From: Elusimicrobiota bacterium
GTDB taxonomy: Bacteria > Elusimicrobiota > Elusimicrobia > UBA1565 > UBA9628
Direction of reading: 5' to 3'
Assembly: GCA_003452935.1 (NCBI GenBank)
Contig: DMMY01000011.1
Coordinates: 24,512-88,511, forward strand
DNA length: 64,000 bases
The position numbers were made by a program, and so were the translations under genes. Positions within the stretch are counted from its first letter, which is position 1. Every line of letters begins with the position of its first letter. The notes under the pieces were generated by a model. That model worked only from the letters and a program-made list of their open reading frames with translations, was not told the origin of the DNA and ran no database searches. Below are positions 56,190 to 63,775 of the stretch, piece after piece.

Positions 56190-57110
56190 TCAAGGCGCAT
56201 TTCTCACCCAAGCATTGACCTTAATCTTCAGCGCCGGCGCTCGGGCGATCTCGAAGGAACCCAAGGCCTCGCGTATGCGGGCCAGACCCCCTGATTCAAC
56301 GAGGCCGCGCGCGGCCTCCAACAGAGCCGGCGGATAGCGCCGCCCGTTGACGCGCGCATAATGCCCTCCCGGACCCAGCCTGGCCGAGCCGAAGTCCGGG
56401 CCATAACGCTCCATAAAGTCTTCCAGTTCGGCCAAGCGGATCGTTGCCGGCCCGCGGCGCAGCCCCTGCTCCACGGCCCAGTAGAATTCATCCGGGTCGC
56501 GGACGAAAAGAAAAATATACAACCCAAGCCGCTCGAACTCTCCAGACGGAATCTTGAGCGGCGGAAGATCGAGCCTCTCCCCCTCGGGCAGCAGTGCCTT
56601 GACCCGGCGCTGTTCGGCCTCGACCGCTTCCACCGAATTCTGCGCCTGGCCATAAGCCCGGCGCAAGCGCCTGGAGAAGGCCTCGTCCGTGGCGGCACGG
56701 TCCATGGCGTACTCGAGCTCAGCTTGATAGGCCGCCATCTCGCCTTCCGCCAGGGGGATAGGCAAATTCGCGCCGGCCCGCGACAACTCCCGGACCAAGG
56801 CCAGTTCCAGTTCGGCGTCGCCCAAGGCCTTGAGCCGCTGCGGGCAGAAAAGCAGCATGGGCCCTTCCCGGCGCACATAGCGAACGCTGGCACTTCCGGC
56901 CGATCCGGGATTCTCGCGGAGAAGGACGTCCTTTGTCTCCACGATCAGACGCCGGCCCAGCGCCGTTTCCTGAAGGCGGGCCGCGGCGCGCTCCCACCTT
57001 TTGAAGGTTTGCGCCGAGAGTGCGGCCGAGGGGGGCTGCGCGGCATGCGCCGGAGGCCAGCAGAGCAGCCAGTAAAAAATCATAACGGCCGCGCGCCGCA
57101 ATAAAATCAT
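56190..57110 (-). CDS. Exported protein of unknown function
   Basis: 306 aa. Signal peptide VMIFYWLLCWPPAHA. The mature part is helical and Arg/Glu-rich, with ELALVRELSRAGANLPIPLA and EFYWAVEQGLRRGPATIRLA. No metal-binding or catalytic motif is recognised. GAGG lies five bases before the ATG at 57110. Third gene of an operon, 9 bp after the amidinotransferase-like gene. Confidence 0.65.
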   Translation of the reverse strand: MILLRRAAVMIFYWLLCWPPAHAAQPPSAALSAQTFKRWERAAARLQETALGRRLIVETKDVLLRENPGSAGSASVRYVRREGPMLLFCPQRLKALGDAELELALVRELSRAGANLPIPLAEGEMAAYQAELEYAMDRAATDEAFSRRLRRAYGQAQNSVEAVEAEQRRVKALLPEGERLDLPPLKIPSGEFERLGLYIFLFVRDPDEFYWAVEQGLRRGPATIRLAELEDFMERYGPDFGSARLGPGGHYARVNGRRYPPALLEAARGLVESGGLARIREALGSFEIARAPALKIKVNAWVRNAP

Positions 57111-57119
57111 TCCATCCTC

Positions 57120-58019
57120 TTAATAAACGAACATTTTCATGGCGTGGATGCCGCCGCCGCCTTTGATGAATTCCGAGGTGTCGACCTCAACGATATCGAG
57201 GCCAAGGGCCGCGAGATGCCGGGCCGCGTTGACCGCGCCGCGCTGCAGGATCACGGTCTTGCCCGAAACGACCACGGCATTGCAGGCCATCTGCCGGACC
57301 GCCTCCGGCTCCGCGGCCGTGATGATGACCGGGAAAAGCCGGAAAATAAGCTCCAGACTGGCCGCGTCAAAGGCCGAAGGATAGATGAGCACGGTCTCTT
57401 GGGTCAGCGGACAGAAGCAAGTGTCCAACTGGGGAAATCTCTCGTTGACGAGCTTGAGGACCACCACCGGCGCTCCATAAAGGCGCGCCAGTTCCTCATA
57501 GGACGCGGCGTCGGAGCGAAATCCGCAGCCGCCCCAAACCAGCCGCTTGCCGGGATGCCACAAAGCGTCGCCGGACCCGCCGAAAGTCATGGTCCGGTTC
57601 TTGAGCGCGACCACGCGATAGCCGGCCTCGCGAAACCATGCCTCGAAAGCCGCGGCTTCGCCGCGATGGGAGGCATAACGCAAAGATCCAAGCAGACAGA
57701 GTCGCTCCATCTTTTGGGTCAGCCCCACGAAAGTCTGGTTCGCGCAAAAGACCATATCCGCCAAGCCCGGCAGCGCCGGCATAAGCGAGACTTTCAGCCC
57801 GCATGCCGAAAACGCGTCGCAAACCTCCTGCCATTGCTTGCGAGCCAAGTGCCGATTGATCCGCCCCACGTGCCCGGCCGCGAAAGGATTGCGTTCGTCG
57901 CGCCCCTCATAATGATCCGGCGGGCACATGAGCACCCGCGCCGGCTCCGGCATGGGCGCGCAATTCTTTTGGGAAAGTCCCTTGAGCTGCGCGACCGTCC
58001 TGTAAACCGAAGCGCTCAT
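57120..58019 (-). CDS. Amidinotransferase/DDAH-fold protein lacking catalytic residues
   Basis: 299 aa. The overall pattern of the arginine-deiminase/dimethylarginine-hydrolase superfamily is clear: VLMCPPDHYEG, ADMVFCANQTFVG, GSGDALWHPGKRLVWGGCGF, LDTCFCPLT, and a C-terminal KGGGGIHAM. Key positions are changed: the nucleophile Cys of GGGG-x-x-C is Ala, the catalytic His before LDT is Gln (FPQLDT), and the FEG acidic position is Gly (FGG). It is probably a binding or regulatory pseudoenzyme. Start ATG 58019 overlaps the upstream stop (ATGA). Confidence 0.8.
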   Translation of the reverse strand: MSASVYRTVAQLKGLSQKNCAPMPEPARVLMCPPDHYEGRDERNPFAAGHVGRINRHLARKQWQEVCDAFSACGLKVSLMPALPGLADMVFCANQTFVGLTQKMERLCLLGSLRYASHRGEAAAFEAWFREAGYRVVALKNRTMTFGGSGDALWHPGKRLVWGGCGFRSDAASYEELARLYGAPVVVLKLVNERFPQLDTCFCPLTQETVLIYPSAFDAASLELIFRLFPVIITAAEPEAVRQMACNAVVVSGKTVILQRGAVNAARHLAALGLDIVEVDTSEFIKGGGGIHAMKMFVY

Positions 58020-59329
58020 GAAAAGTTCTCCTTTCCGAAATCCGCGGCGAAGCGCTCGGCCGTCCCCTGCCAAGGGCGGTCGGGCCGGCTCAGCTGCAGC
58101 GCCCGGATCCGCCCCGCCTCCATCCCGGTCCAGACCCATGCCTCCCGGACCTCGACCCCGGGACGAGGCCTGCCGCGATGAACGACCGGGAGGAACATAA
58201 TCTGCTGCCCGCGCTTGAGCAGGCGCGCGGCCAAGCAACGAAAGAAACGGGCGCGATAAGGCGTTTCCCGCGCCCATTCCGCGGTCAACGCCGCTCGACT
58301 CTCGGAACGCCGCGCCTCGGGCAAGTCCAAAGCCTGCAGGCACCGTTCCAAAATAGACCAAGCCTGCTCCGTGACCAGCCCGCTCTCGGCCCCGCAAGAA
58401 GCGTCTCCCCCGCCGTTCCAGGGATGACCAGCCGCGGCCGACATGGCCCAGCCCTCCAGCATCCGCCAAGCATTGGCTCTCAGGCCTCGCCCCGCGGGAC
58501 CGCGCTCGACGAATTGCCAAAAATCAGGCCAGGCCTGAAGACGGCTCAGGACTTGCGCCGGCTGGCCGCGCAGCGGGCTGCGCCGCCGCTCGGCCGCGAC
58601 CCACTCTCTCATCGTGTACAGGATGCGGGCCGTGGCCGGGACGCCGCCGGCAAGCGCCATGACCACATCCCCGCCCCCGCGCAGCCGCCGCAAGAGCCGC
58701 CCGGCCAGGAAAGGCCAGGCCGCGGAGCCGATAAGCAGACGGCTGCAAGCGCCGCGCGCAAAAGCCAGTCGGTCGAAGCCCAGATGGTAAAGGCCCATGA
58801 AGCCGGCGTAAAGCCCCTCGGCGGGCAAGCGGGCCGTATCCAGGGCGAAAGGGTCCACGCCCGCCACCACCCTGGGCCGGCAGGGATGTCCGCGAATCAC
58901 GCGCAAGGCCTGAGCCGCATGGCGCGCCAGTTCGAAGTTGAGGTGCCCCAAGTCGCCCATGGCCGGAGGATGGGACAGCAACGCCACCAGGGCCGGCCTT
59001 GAACCGGCGCGCGCCTGCAGGGCTCGCATTTGGGTTCGGGCCCGCGTCAACACCGGGGAAGCAGCATCAAACTGATACGTCCGGCCCTCGGCCAGCAGCC
59101 GAAAGAGCCTATCCTGAAAAGCGAGCACGGAGTCCGCCGGAAGAATCTCCAAGAGAGAGCGCAACAAAACCCCGCCCAGGATGCATGGCGGCTCAAGCAG
59201 GGCGCGGGCCAAAGGCGGCTTGCTGGGCAGACTCGTCCCCTCCCGGGCCAGACTCAACTCGCCCGCCTGGATCACCAGACTCAAAAAATCCTGGGCGGTT
59301 CCGGTTCGACTGGCAGGGCACGCAAACAT
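58016..59329 (-). CDS. Protein of unknown function, first gene of the pseudo-amidinotransferase operon
   Basis: 437 aa, Arg/Leu/Ala-rich with no signal peptide. Recognisable blocks include HPPAMGDLGHLNFELARHAA, VVAGVDPFALDTARLP and LKRGQQIMFLPVVHRGRPRP, none of which I can assign to a family. Start ATG 59329 has an extended -10 (TGTTAAAAT) 7 nt upstream, so it is predicted leaderless; a longer reading into the divergent gene is rejected. Coupled by ATGA to the amidinotransferase-like gene. Confidence 0.6.
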   Translation of the reverse strand: MFACPASRTGTAQDFLSLVIQAGELSLAREGTSLPSKPPLARALLEPPCILGGVLLRSLLEILPADSVLAFQDRLFRLLAEGRTYQFDAASPVLTRARTQMRALQARAGSRPALVALLSHPPAMGDLGHLNFELARHAAQALRVIRGHPCRPRVVAGVDPFALDTARLPAEGLYAGFMGLYHLGFDRLAFARGACSRLLIGSAAWPFLAGRLLRRLRGGGDVVMALAGGVPATARILYTMREWVAAERRRSPLRGQPAQVLSRLQAWPDFWQFVERGPAGRGLRANAWRMLEGWAMSAAAGHPWNGGGDASCGAESGLVTEQAWSILERCLQALDLPEARRSESRAALTAEWARETPYRARFFRCLAARLLKRGQQIMFLPVVHRGRPRPGVEVREAWVWTGMEAGRIRALQLSRPDRPWQGTAERFAADFGKENFS

Positions 59330-59336
59330 TTGGCGA

Positions 59337-59345
59337 ATTTTAACA
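59337..59345 (-). promoter_or_regulatory. Extended -10 (TGTTAAAAT) of the three-gene operon, leaderless
   Basis: TAAAAT (59342-59337) ends 7 nt before the ATG at 59329. It is divergent from the TAATCT box at 59354. Confidence 0.55.
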
Positions 59346-59353
59346 TAAAATGG

Positions 59354-59359
59354 TAATCT
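59354..59359 (+). promoter_or_regulatory. -10-like element TAATCT of the propeller-protein gene
   Basis: TAATCT is 6 nt before the ATG at 59366; TTGGCG (59330-59335) lies 18 bases upstream as a possible -35. No Shine-Dalgarno. Confidence 0.4.
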
Positions 59360-59365
59360 GTGATT

Positions 59366-60730
59366 ATGCATCTTATTATTGCACTTTGGCTCTTGGCTTT
59401 GCCGGCCCGTTCCAGCGCCCAGGACTCCGGGGGCGCCGAGCTCGGTTATGTCGTGCGCGTGCTGGACACGGGGACGGTCGTGCTCGATTTCAATGAAAAA
59501 AGCGGAGCCTCGGTCGGACGACCCTTCACCCTGTTTAAAGAAGGCGACGAGCTCAAGCATCCCGTCACCGGGAAAAGCCTGGGCCGCATCGAGTCTGCCG
59601 TGGCGCAAGGAATCCTGACGCAGATACTCCCGCTGTACTCTATCGGAGCCCTTTCCTCCGCAGGCCCGTCCGAGACCGTCGTGCCCGGCATGCGCGCGCG
59701 CCTAAACCCGGCTCCGGCCCAAACCCCTGCCCCGGCGCAACCAGCCGCGACCCAGTCCTCCTCTCGGCCCCCGCGCTGGCGCAGTCCGTCCTTCGACTAT
59801 CAAGCCACGGCCATGAGCGTGGCCGATTGCCGGGGCGATGGACAGCTTCAAACCGTGCTCAGCGACGGACGCAACGTCTATCTCTACTCCTATCCTCCCA
59901 ATGGCGCGACCCCGATCGTTCAGTTCGCGCACAAGGGCAACGCCCCCAGGATACTCTCTCTGGAAGCCGCCGACATCAACGGCAACGGCCGCTGCGAGAT
60001 TTTCGCGTCTCTGCACAACGACACCTTTAACCGCTTCGAGACGGTTGTCCTCGAGTTCGACGGGCAAGGGCGCCTCGCCCAGATCGCCGAGTTTCCCTAT
60101 CTCGTTCGTTCCTACCTGGATCCGGAGGGCAAGCCCCGGTTCGCCGTCCAACAGATCGTGGAGGACAAATCCTTCCCCTTCGGCACCATCTATCCCCTCT
60201 CCTGGAAGGACGGCAAATACGGTCCGGGGCGGCCCCCGATCGGCTTCGGCAAGCGCGGGGTGGATTGGCTCTATGATTTCAACTTCCTGAGCATCGACGG
60301 GAAAACCGCGACGGTCAGCCTGACCAACACGGAATTGGTGCGCGTGATTTTTCCCAACGGCAAGAACGTCAAAACCGACGCACCCTACGGTCAGACCCCG
60401 AATCGCGTACGGTGGACGGGCGACCGCATGCTTAATTTCCGCCCCCCCATGGCGGCACGTTACGACAACAAGGGGAGTCTGGCCGGTTTTTATCTGCTCA
60501 AGAACATCGCCGCCTTCGGAGGCTTGGCCGCTCCTTTCGGAGTTTTCGCCCGCGGCGAGCTCCATCGCAAGGATTGGAACGGGCTTAGTTTCTCCAATTC
60601 CTGGGTGGCGGAACTGGGGGGCTACAGCACGGGCTTGGCCCTGGTCTCGCCGCCCAACGGCGCGCAGGAACTGGCCGTCGCCGTGGTAGGCACGGCCGGA
60701 AAGACCTCCGTATGGGCCTTTGACCCCTAG
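59366..60730 (+). CDS. Exported FlgT-like / beta-propeller-like protein
   Basis: 454 aa. Signal peptide MHLIIALWLLALPARSSA. Residues about 25-110 resemble the FlgT C-terminal-type beta domain (VVRVLDTGTVVLDFNEKSGA, HPVTGKSLGRIES). After a Pro/Ala linker (APAQTPAPAQPAA), the remaining 300 residues read like an FG-GAP/VCBS propeller (SVADCRGDGQLQTVLSDG, EAADINGNGRCEIFASLHND). No other flagellar gene is in the window. Followed after 13 bp by a receiver gene. Confidence 0.7.
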   Translation: MHLIIALWLLALPARSSAQDSGGAELGYVVRVLDTGTVVLDFNEKSGASVGRPFTLFKEGDELKHPVTGKSLGRIESAVAQGILTQILPLYSIGALSSAGPSETVVPGMRARLNPAPAQTPAPAQPAATQSSSRPPRWRSPSFDYQATAMSVADCRGDGQLQTVLSDGRNVYLYSYPPNGATPIVQFAHKGNAPRILSLEAADINGNGRCEIFASLHNDTFNRFETVVLEFDGQGRLAQIAEFPYLVRSYLDPEGKPRFAVQQIVEDKSFPFGTIYPLSWKDGKYGPGRPPIGFGKRGVDWLYDFNFLSIDGKTATVSLTNTELVRVIFPNGKNVKTDAPYGQTPNRVRWTGDRMLNFRPPMAARYDNKGSLAGFYLLKNIAAFGGLAAPFGVFARGELHRKDWNGLSFSNSWVAELGGYSTGLALVSPPNGAQELAVAVVGTAGKTSVWAFDP

Positions 60731-60743
60731 AGGCGGCATTCCC

Positions 60744-61139
60744 ATGAACCAGAAAAAGATCCTTATCGTGGATGATGATTCCTCCATCCGCGAAATCCTC
60801 TCCACCCAGCTCTCCCGCCTGAATTTTCTGACCTTGTCAGCGGCCAACGGCAAGGAGGCGGTGGAACTCTTCAAGAGCGAAAAGCCCGACCTCGTGCTCA
60901 TGGATATGCTCATGCCGGTGATGGACGGGCTGACCGCCTGCCAAAAAATACGCGCTCTTGAAAAAAAGGGCGCCCGTATTCCCATCCTTTTCTTGACGGC
61001 CCGGGACAGCCGCCACGACCAGATCAGCTCCACCCTCAGCGGCGGAGACGATTTCATCACCAAACCCATCAGCCTTCAGGAGCTGCGCGAACGCGTCGAA
61101 GCCGCGTTGGTTCACGCCAAGCACAAGCCGGTCCCATGA
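60744..61139 (+). CDS. Single-domain response regulator
   Basis: 131 aa receiver: ILIVDDDSSIRE, LVLMDMLMPVMDG, ILFLTARD and DFITKPISL. Starts at ATG 60744; an earlier in-frame start would overlap the upstream gene. Coupled by ATGA to the CbiX-like gene. No kinase is adjacent. Confidence 0.9.
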   Translation: MNQKKILIVDDDSSIREILSTQLSRLNFLTLSAANGKEAVELFKSEKPDLVLMDMLMPVMDGLTACQKIRALEKKGARIPILFLTARDSRHDQISSTLSGGDDFITKPISLQELRERVEAALVHAKHKPVP

Positions 61140-62137
61140 CCCGTCGACGTTCGCCGCTCGCCTTCGCCGCAATATTACTGGCGGGCGTCCTGGACGCGGC
61201 ATCCATGGCCCCGCTCAACATCCTCCAAGACAAGGCTTTCGGGGTCCTGCTTCTGGGCGACGGGGCGGATAAGGACTTCAAGGACGCCATCGGCGCCGTG
61301 GCCCGGAAGCTGACCGCCCGGGTTCCGCTTGAATTCGCGGCCGGCCCGGTCGACGTTCATTCCATGCAGAAAGGCCTGGACCGGCTCAAAGCCGCGCGGG
61401 TCAAGAAAGTCGTCGTCATCCCTCTCATGACCACCTCGAACTCGGAACGCATGGATGAAATCCGTTTCGTGCTGGGCATCCGCGAAAATCCGTCTCCCGA
61501 ATTCTTTTCAGCCGCCCGCTCCCGACCGGGCTACGCCCTCGTGCGCCGGGTCGAGACCAAGCTGCCCGTGGTCCTGGCGCCGGCCCTCGACGATCATCCC
61601 CTGGTCGTGGAAATCCTCGCCTCCCGCGCGCTGAGCCTGAGCAAACGCCCGCAAGACGAGGCCCTGGTCCTGGTCGGCCTGGCGCCGGTCGCCAAGGCCG
61701 CCGCCGGGGAGTATCGCCGCACCCTCTCGGCCCTCGCCGAGCGGGTACGGGCCAAGGGCGGCTTCAAGGCCGCCGCCTGCGCCGTGCTCCAACCCGACGC
61801 CCCGCTTCAAGCCGAACGCGAACGCGCGCAAGAAGACCTGCGCAAGCTCGTCCGGGAACTCAGCCGGACTCAGCGCGCGCTGGTGGTTCCCCACGTCCTC
61901 GCCGGGGACGCGGCCTCGCGCCCCATCCTGCGGGCGCTCAGCGGCGTTTTCATGCGCTACAACAAGAAAGGCCTCTTGCCCGACGAACGGATCATCCGCT
62001 GGGTCGAGGAATCGGCCCACAAGGGAGCCGCGCTGCCGGACATGCGCCTGTTCAAGGACGCGGGCAGGCCGTTGGTTTCCACGCGCCAGGCGCTGCCGGG
62101 AGCGCCGAAAAGCCGCCTCAAGGAGATCCTTCCATGA
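61136..62137 (+). CDS. Exported CbiX/SirB-like (chelatase-fold) protein
   Basis: 333 aa. N-terminal signal-like segment RSPLAFAAILLAGVLDAASM. Two related halves resemble the CbiX/SirB chelatase fold: GVLLLGDGADKDFKDAI with LDRLKAARVKKVVVIPLMTT, and LVLVGLAPVAKAAAGEYRR later. The His of the usual GHGS motif is Asp (GDGA), and the second metal-site His region reads SNSERMDEI, so metal insertion is unlikely by the usual mechanism. Coupled by ATGA to receiver and thyX genes. Function unknown. Confidence 0.65.
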   Translation: MTRRRSPLAFAAILLAGVLDAASMAPLNILQDKAFGVLLLGDGADKDFKDAIGAVARKLTARVPLEFAAGPVDVHSMQKGLDRLKAARVKKVVVIPLMTTSNSERMDEIRFVLGIRENPSPEFFSAARSRPGYALVRRVETKLPVVLAPALDDHPLVVEILASRALSLSKRPQDEALVLVGLAPVAKAAAGEYRRTLSALAERVRAKGGFKAAACAVLQPDAPLQAERERAQEDLRKLVRELSRTQRALVVPHVLAGDAASRPILRALSGVFMRYNKKGLLPDERIIRWVEESAHKGAALPDMRLFKDAGRPLVSTRQALPGAPKSRLKEILP

Positions 62138-62865
62138 AGAAAGCCGCCGACGTCAAGCCGGTACTGGACAAGGGATTCGTGCGCTTGGTCGACATGATGG
62201 GCGGCGACCGCGCGGTCCTCGATGCCGCTCGAGTATGCTACGACAGCCGGTCCAAAGGCGAGGCCCTGGACCGGCGCTTGATCGCCTACCTCCTGAAACA
62301 CTCCCACCTGACGCCGTTCGAGCACGCCGTCTTCAAGTTTCACGTGGCCGCCCCCATTTTCGTGGCGCGGCAATGGTTCCGGCACCGCTTCGCGGCCTAC
62401 AATGAGGTCTCTTTCCGATACACGGAGGTCAAGGACGAGTTCTACGTTCCGCGGACCTGGCGCGCGCAGGACGCGGTCAACAAGCAAGGCTCCGCCGCCG
62501 CGGCCGGGCTCGACCACGCCGCACTCTCGGCCAAGCTCGAAAGCCAGGTGCGCTCGGCCTTGAAAGCCTATCGCGAAATGCTCGCCGCCGGCGCGGCGCG
62601 GGAGATGGCGCGCTTCGTCCTGCCCGTCAACCTTTACACCCAGTTCTATTGGACCGTGAATTGCCGCAGCCTCATGAACTTCGTATCCCTGCGCGCGGAC
62701 GAGCACGCCCAATGGGAAATGCAGCAGTACGCGCTGGCCCTCGCCGAGTTCTTCCGGGAACGGATGCCCTGGACATGGGATTCTTTCCTGTCTCACTCCT
62801 GGAAAGGCTTCAACCCGGCCATGGAAGGGGCGCTCCGGGCAAACGCCGGCGGAGCGACCCCTTGA
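62134..62865 (+). CDS. thyX: Flavin-dependent thymidylate synthase
   Basis: 243 aa. Converts dUMP to dTMP with FAD and methylene-THF. The ThyX motif RHRxxxxNExS is present as FRHRFAAYNEVSFRYTEV, with LLKHSHLTPFEHAVFKFH upstream and QFYWTVNCRSLMNFVSLR downstream. Complements dcd and nrdJ in this window. Overlaps the upstream gene by ATGA and the downstream one by TTGA. Confidence 0.97.
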   Translation: MKKAADVKPVLDKGFVRLVDMMGGDRAVLDAARVCYDSRSKGEALDRRLIAYLLKHSHLTPFEHAVFKFHVAAPIFVARQWFRHRFAAYNEVSFRYTEVKDEFYVPRTWRAQDAVNKQGSAAAAGLDHAALSAKLESQVRSALKAYREMLAAGAAREMARFVLPVNLYTQFYWTVNCRSLMNFVSLRADEHAQWEMQQYALALAEFFRERMPWTWDSFLSHSWKGFNPAMEGALRANAGGATP

Positions 62866-63752
62866 TCACGGTTTGGGCCCTGGCCGCGTTGTGCGCCGCC
62901 GGCCCGGCCCGGGGCCAGATGACTTACGAGGTAAAGAGCGGCGCCCTCGACGAGCAGATTCGCGTCGCCGGGACCGTGGCCGCCGCGGACATATTCCGCC
63001 TCAAATCGACCATCGAAAGCCGCACCGAACAGATATGGACCACCACCGGCGTCTGGGTCAATCCCGGCCAAAGCCTGGGATATCTTGTCAACAAGGAGTT
63101 CTCGGCGCTCTTGGACTCCCGCCTCGGCGCGGAAAAAGAGCCGGATGACCGGTGGCAGGCGGTTTATAAGCCTGTCCGCATCCGCTGCCCCCGCGCCTGC
63201 TTCCTCCTCAAGTCTATCGCGCGCTCCAAGCAATGGGTCAAACCTCAGACCGTTCTCTTCGAAGCCGCCGCGCACCTGCGCCTGGTCGCAGACGTCCGGC
63301 CCGAGGACGCCCACCTCGTGCGCAACGGCCAGGTCCTGGAGTACTGGGACAAGAAGGAGCCGGACCGGCATTACCAAACGCGAATCGCCCGCTACACGCG
63401 GGTTCCTCCGCGCGAGGACACCCCCAGCCCGGGGAGCTTCGCCGTTAATCAGACCCCGCGGCAGTTCCTGCCCCCCGGCACGGCGTGGGAGGGGTTCATA
63501 GTTCCGGCCAAGAAGAACAACGCCGTATTCGTTCCCACCGCGGCCCTGCTGCGCTTCGGCGACGAGGCCTTCCTGCCCGTCAAGGTTTCCGTCGGGATCA
63601 CGACGCCTCTGTGGACCGAGATCACGGAGGGCGTCGAACCCCGCCGCAGAATCCTCGTTATCGAAGACGCCAAGTTCCGGGACACGCAGCGCGACGAAGC
63701 CGGCAAAGATGGATCCAAGCCCAACCCGGGAGAAGATCCCTACGCCGAATGA
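62862..63752 (+). CDS. Exported membrane-fusion (HlyD/RND-adaptor)-like protein
   Basis: 296 aa, starting at TTG 62862 in a TTGA overlap with thyX and opening directly into a signal peptide (TVWALAALCAAGPARG). The N-terminal part follows adaptor sequences (LDEQIRVAGTVAAADIFRL, VWVNPGQSLGYLVNKEFSAL); a CxxxC pair (RCPRACFLL) and FIVPAKKNNAVFVPTAALL, typical of the beta-barrel part, follow. There is no coiled-coil hairpin of normal length and no transporter or TolC gene nearby. The stop overlaps an 8-codon mini-ORF. Confidence 0.7.
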   Translation: MITVWALAALCAAGPARGQMTYEVKSGALDEQIRVAGTVAAADIFRLKSTIESRTEQIWTTTGVWVNPGQSLGYLVNKEFSALLDSRLGAEKEPDDRWQAVYKPVRIRCPRACFLLKSIARSKQWVKPQTVLFEAAAHLRLVADVRPEDAHLVRNGQVLEYWDKKEPDRHYQTRIARYTRVPPREDTPSPGSFAVNQTPRQFLPPGTAWEGFIVPAKKNNAVFVPTAALLRFGDEAFLPVKVSVGITTPLWTEITEGVEPRRRILVIEDAKFRDTQRDEAGKDGSKPNPGEDPYAE

Positions 63753-63775
63753 CTAAATCCGTTCGCCCCCCATGA
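63749..63775 (+). CDS. 8-codon mini-ORF bridging adaptor and phoH genes
   Basis: ATG-ACT-AAA-TCC-GTT-CGC-CCC-CCA-TGA (MTKSVRPP). Its ATG overlaps the adaptor stop as ATGA (63749-63752), and its own stop overlaps the phoH start as ATGA (63772-63775). It exactly fills the gap, so ribosomes could pass from one gene to the next by two rounds of stop-start reinitiation. Translation is inferred from geometry only. Confidence 0.4.
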   Translation: MTKSVRPP

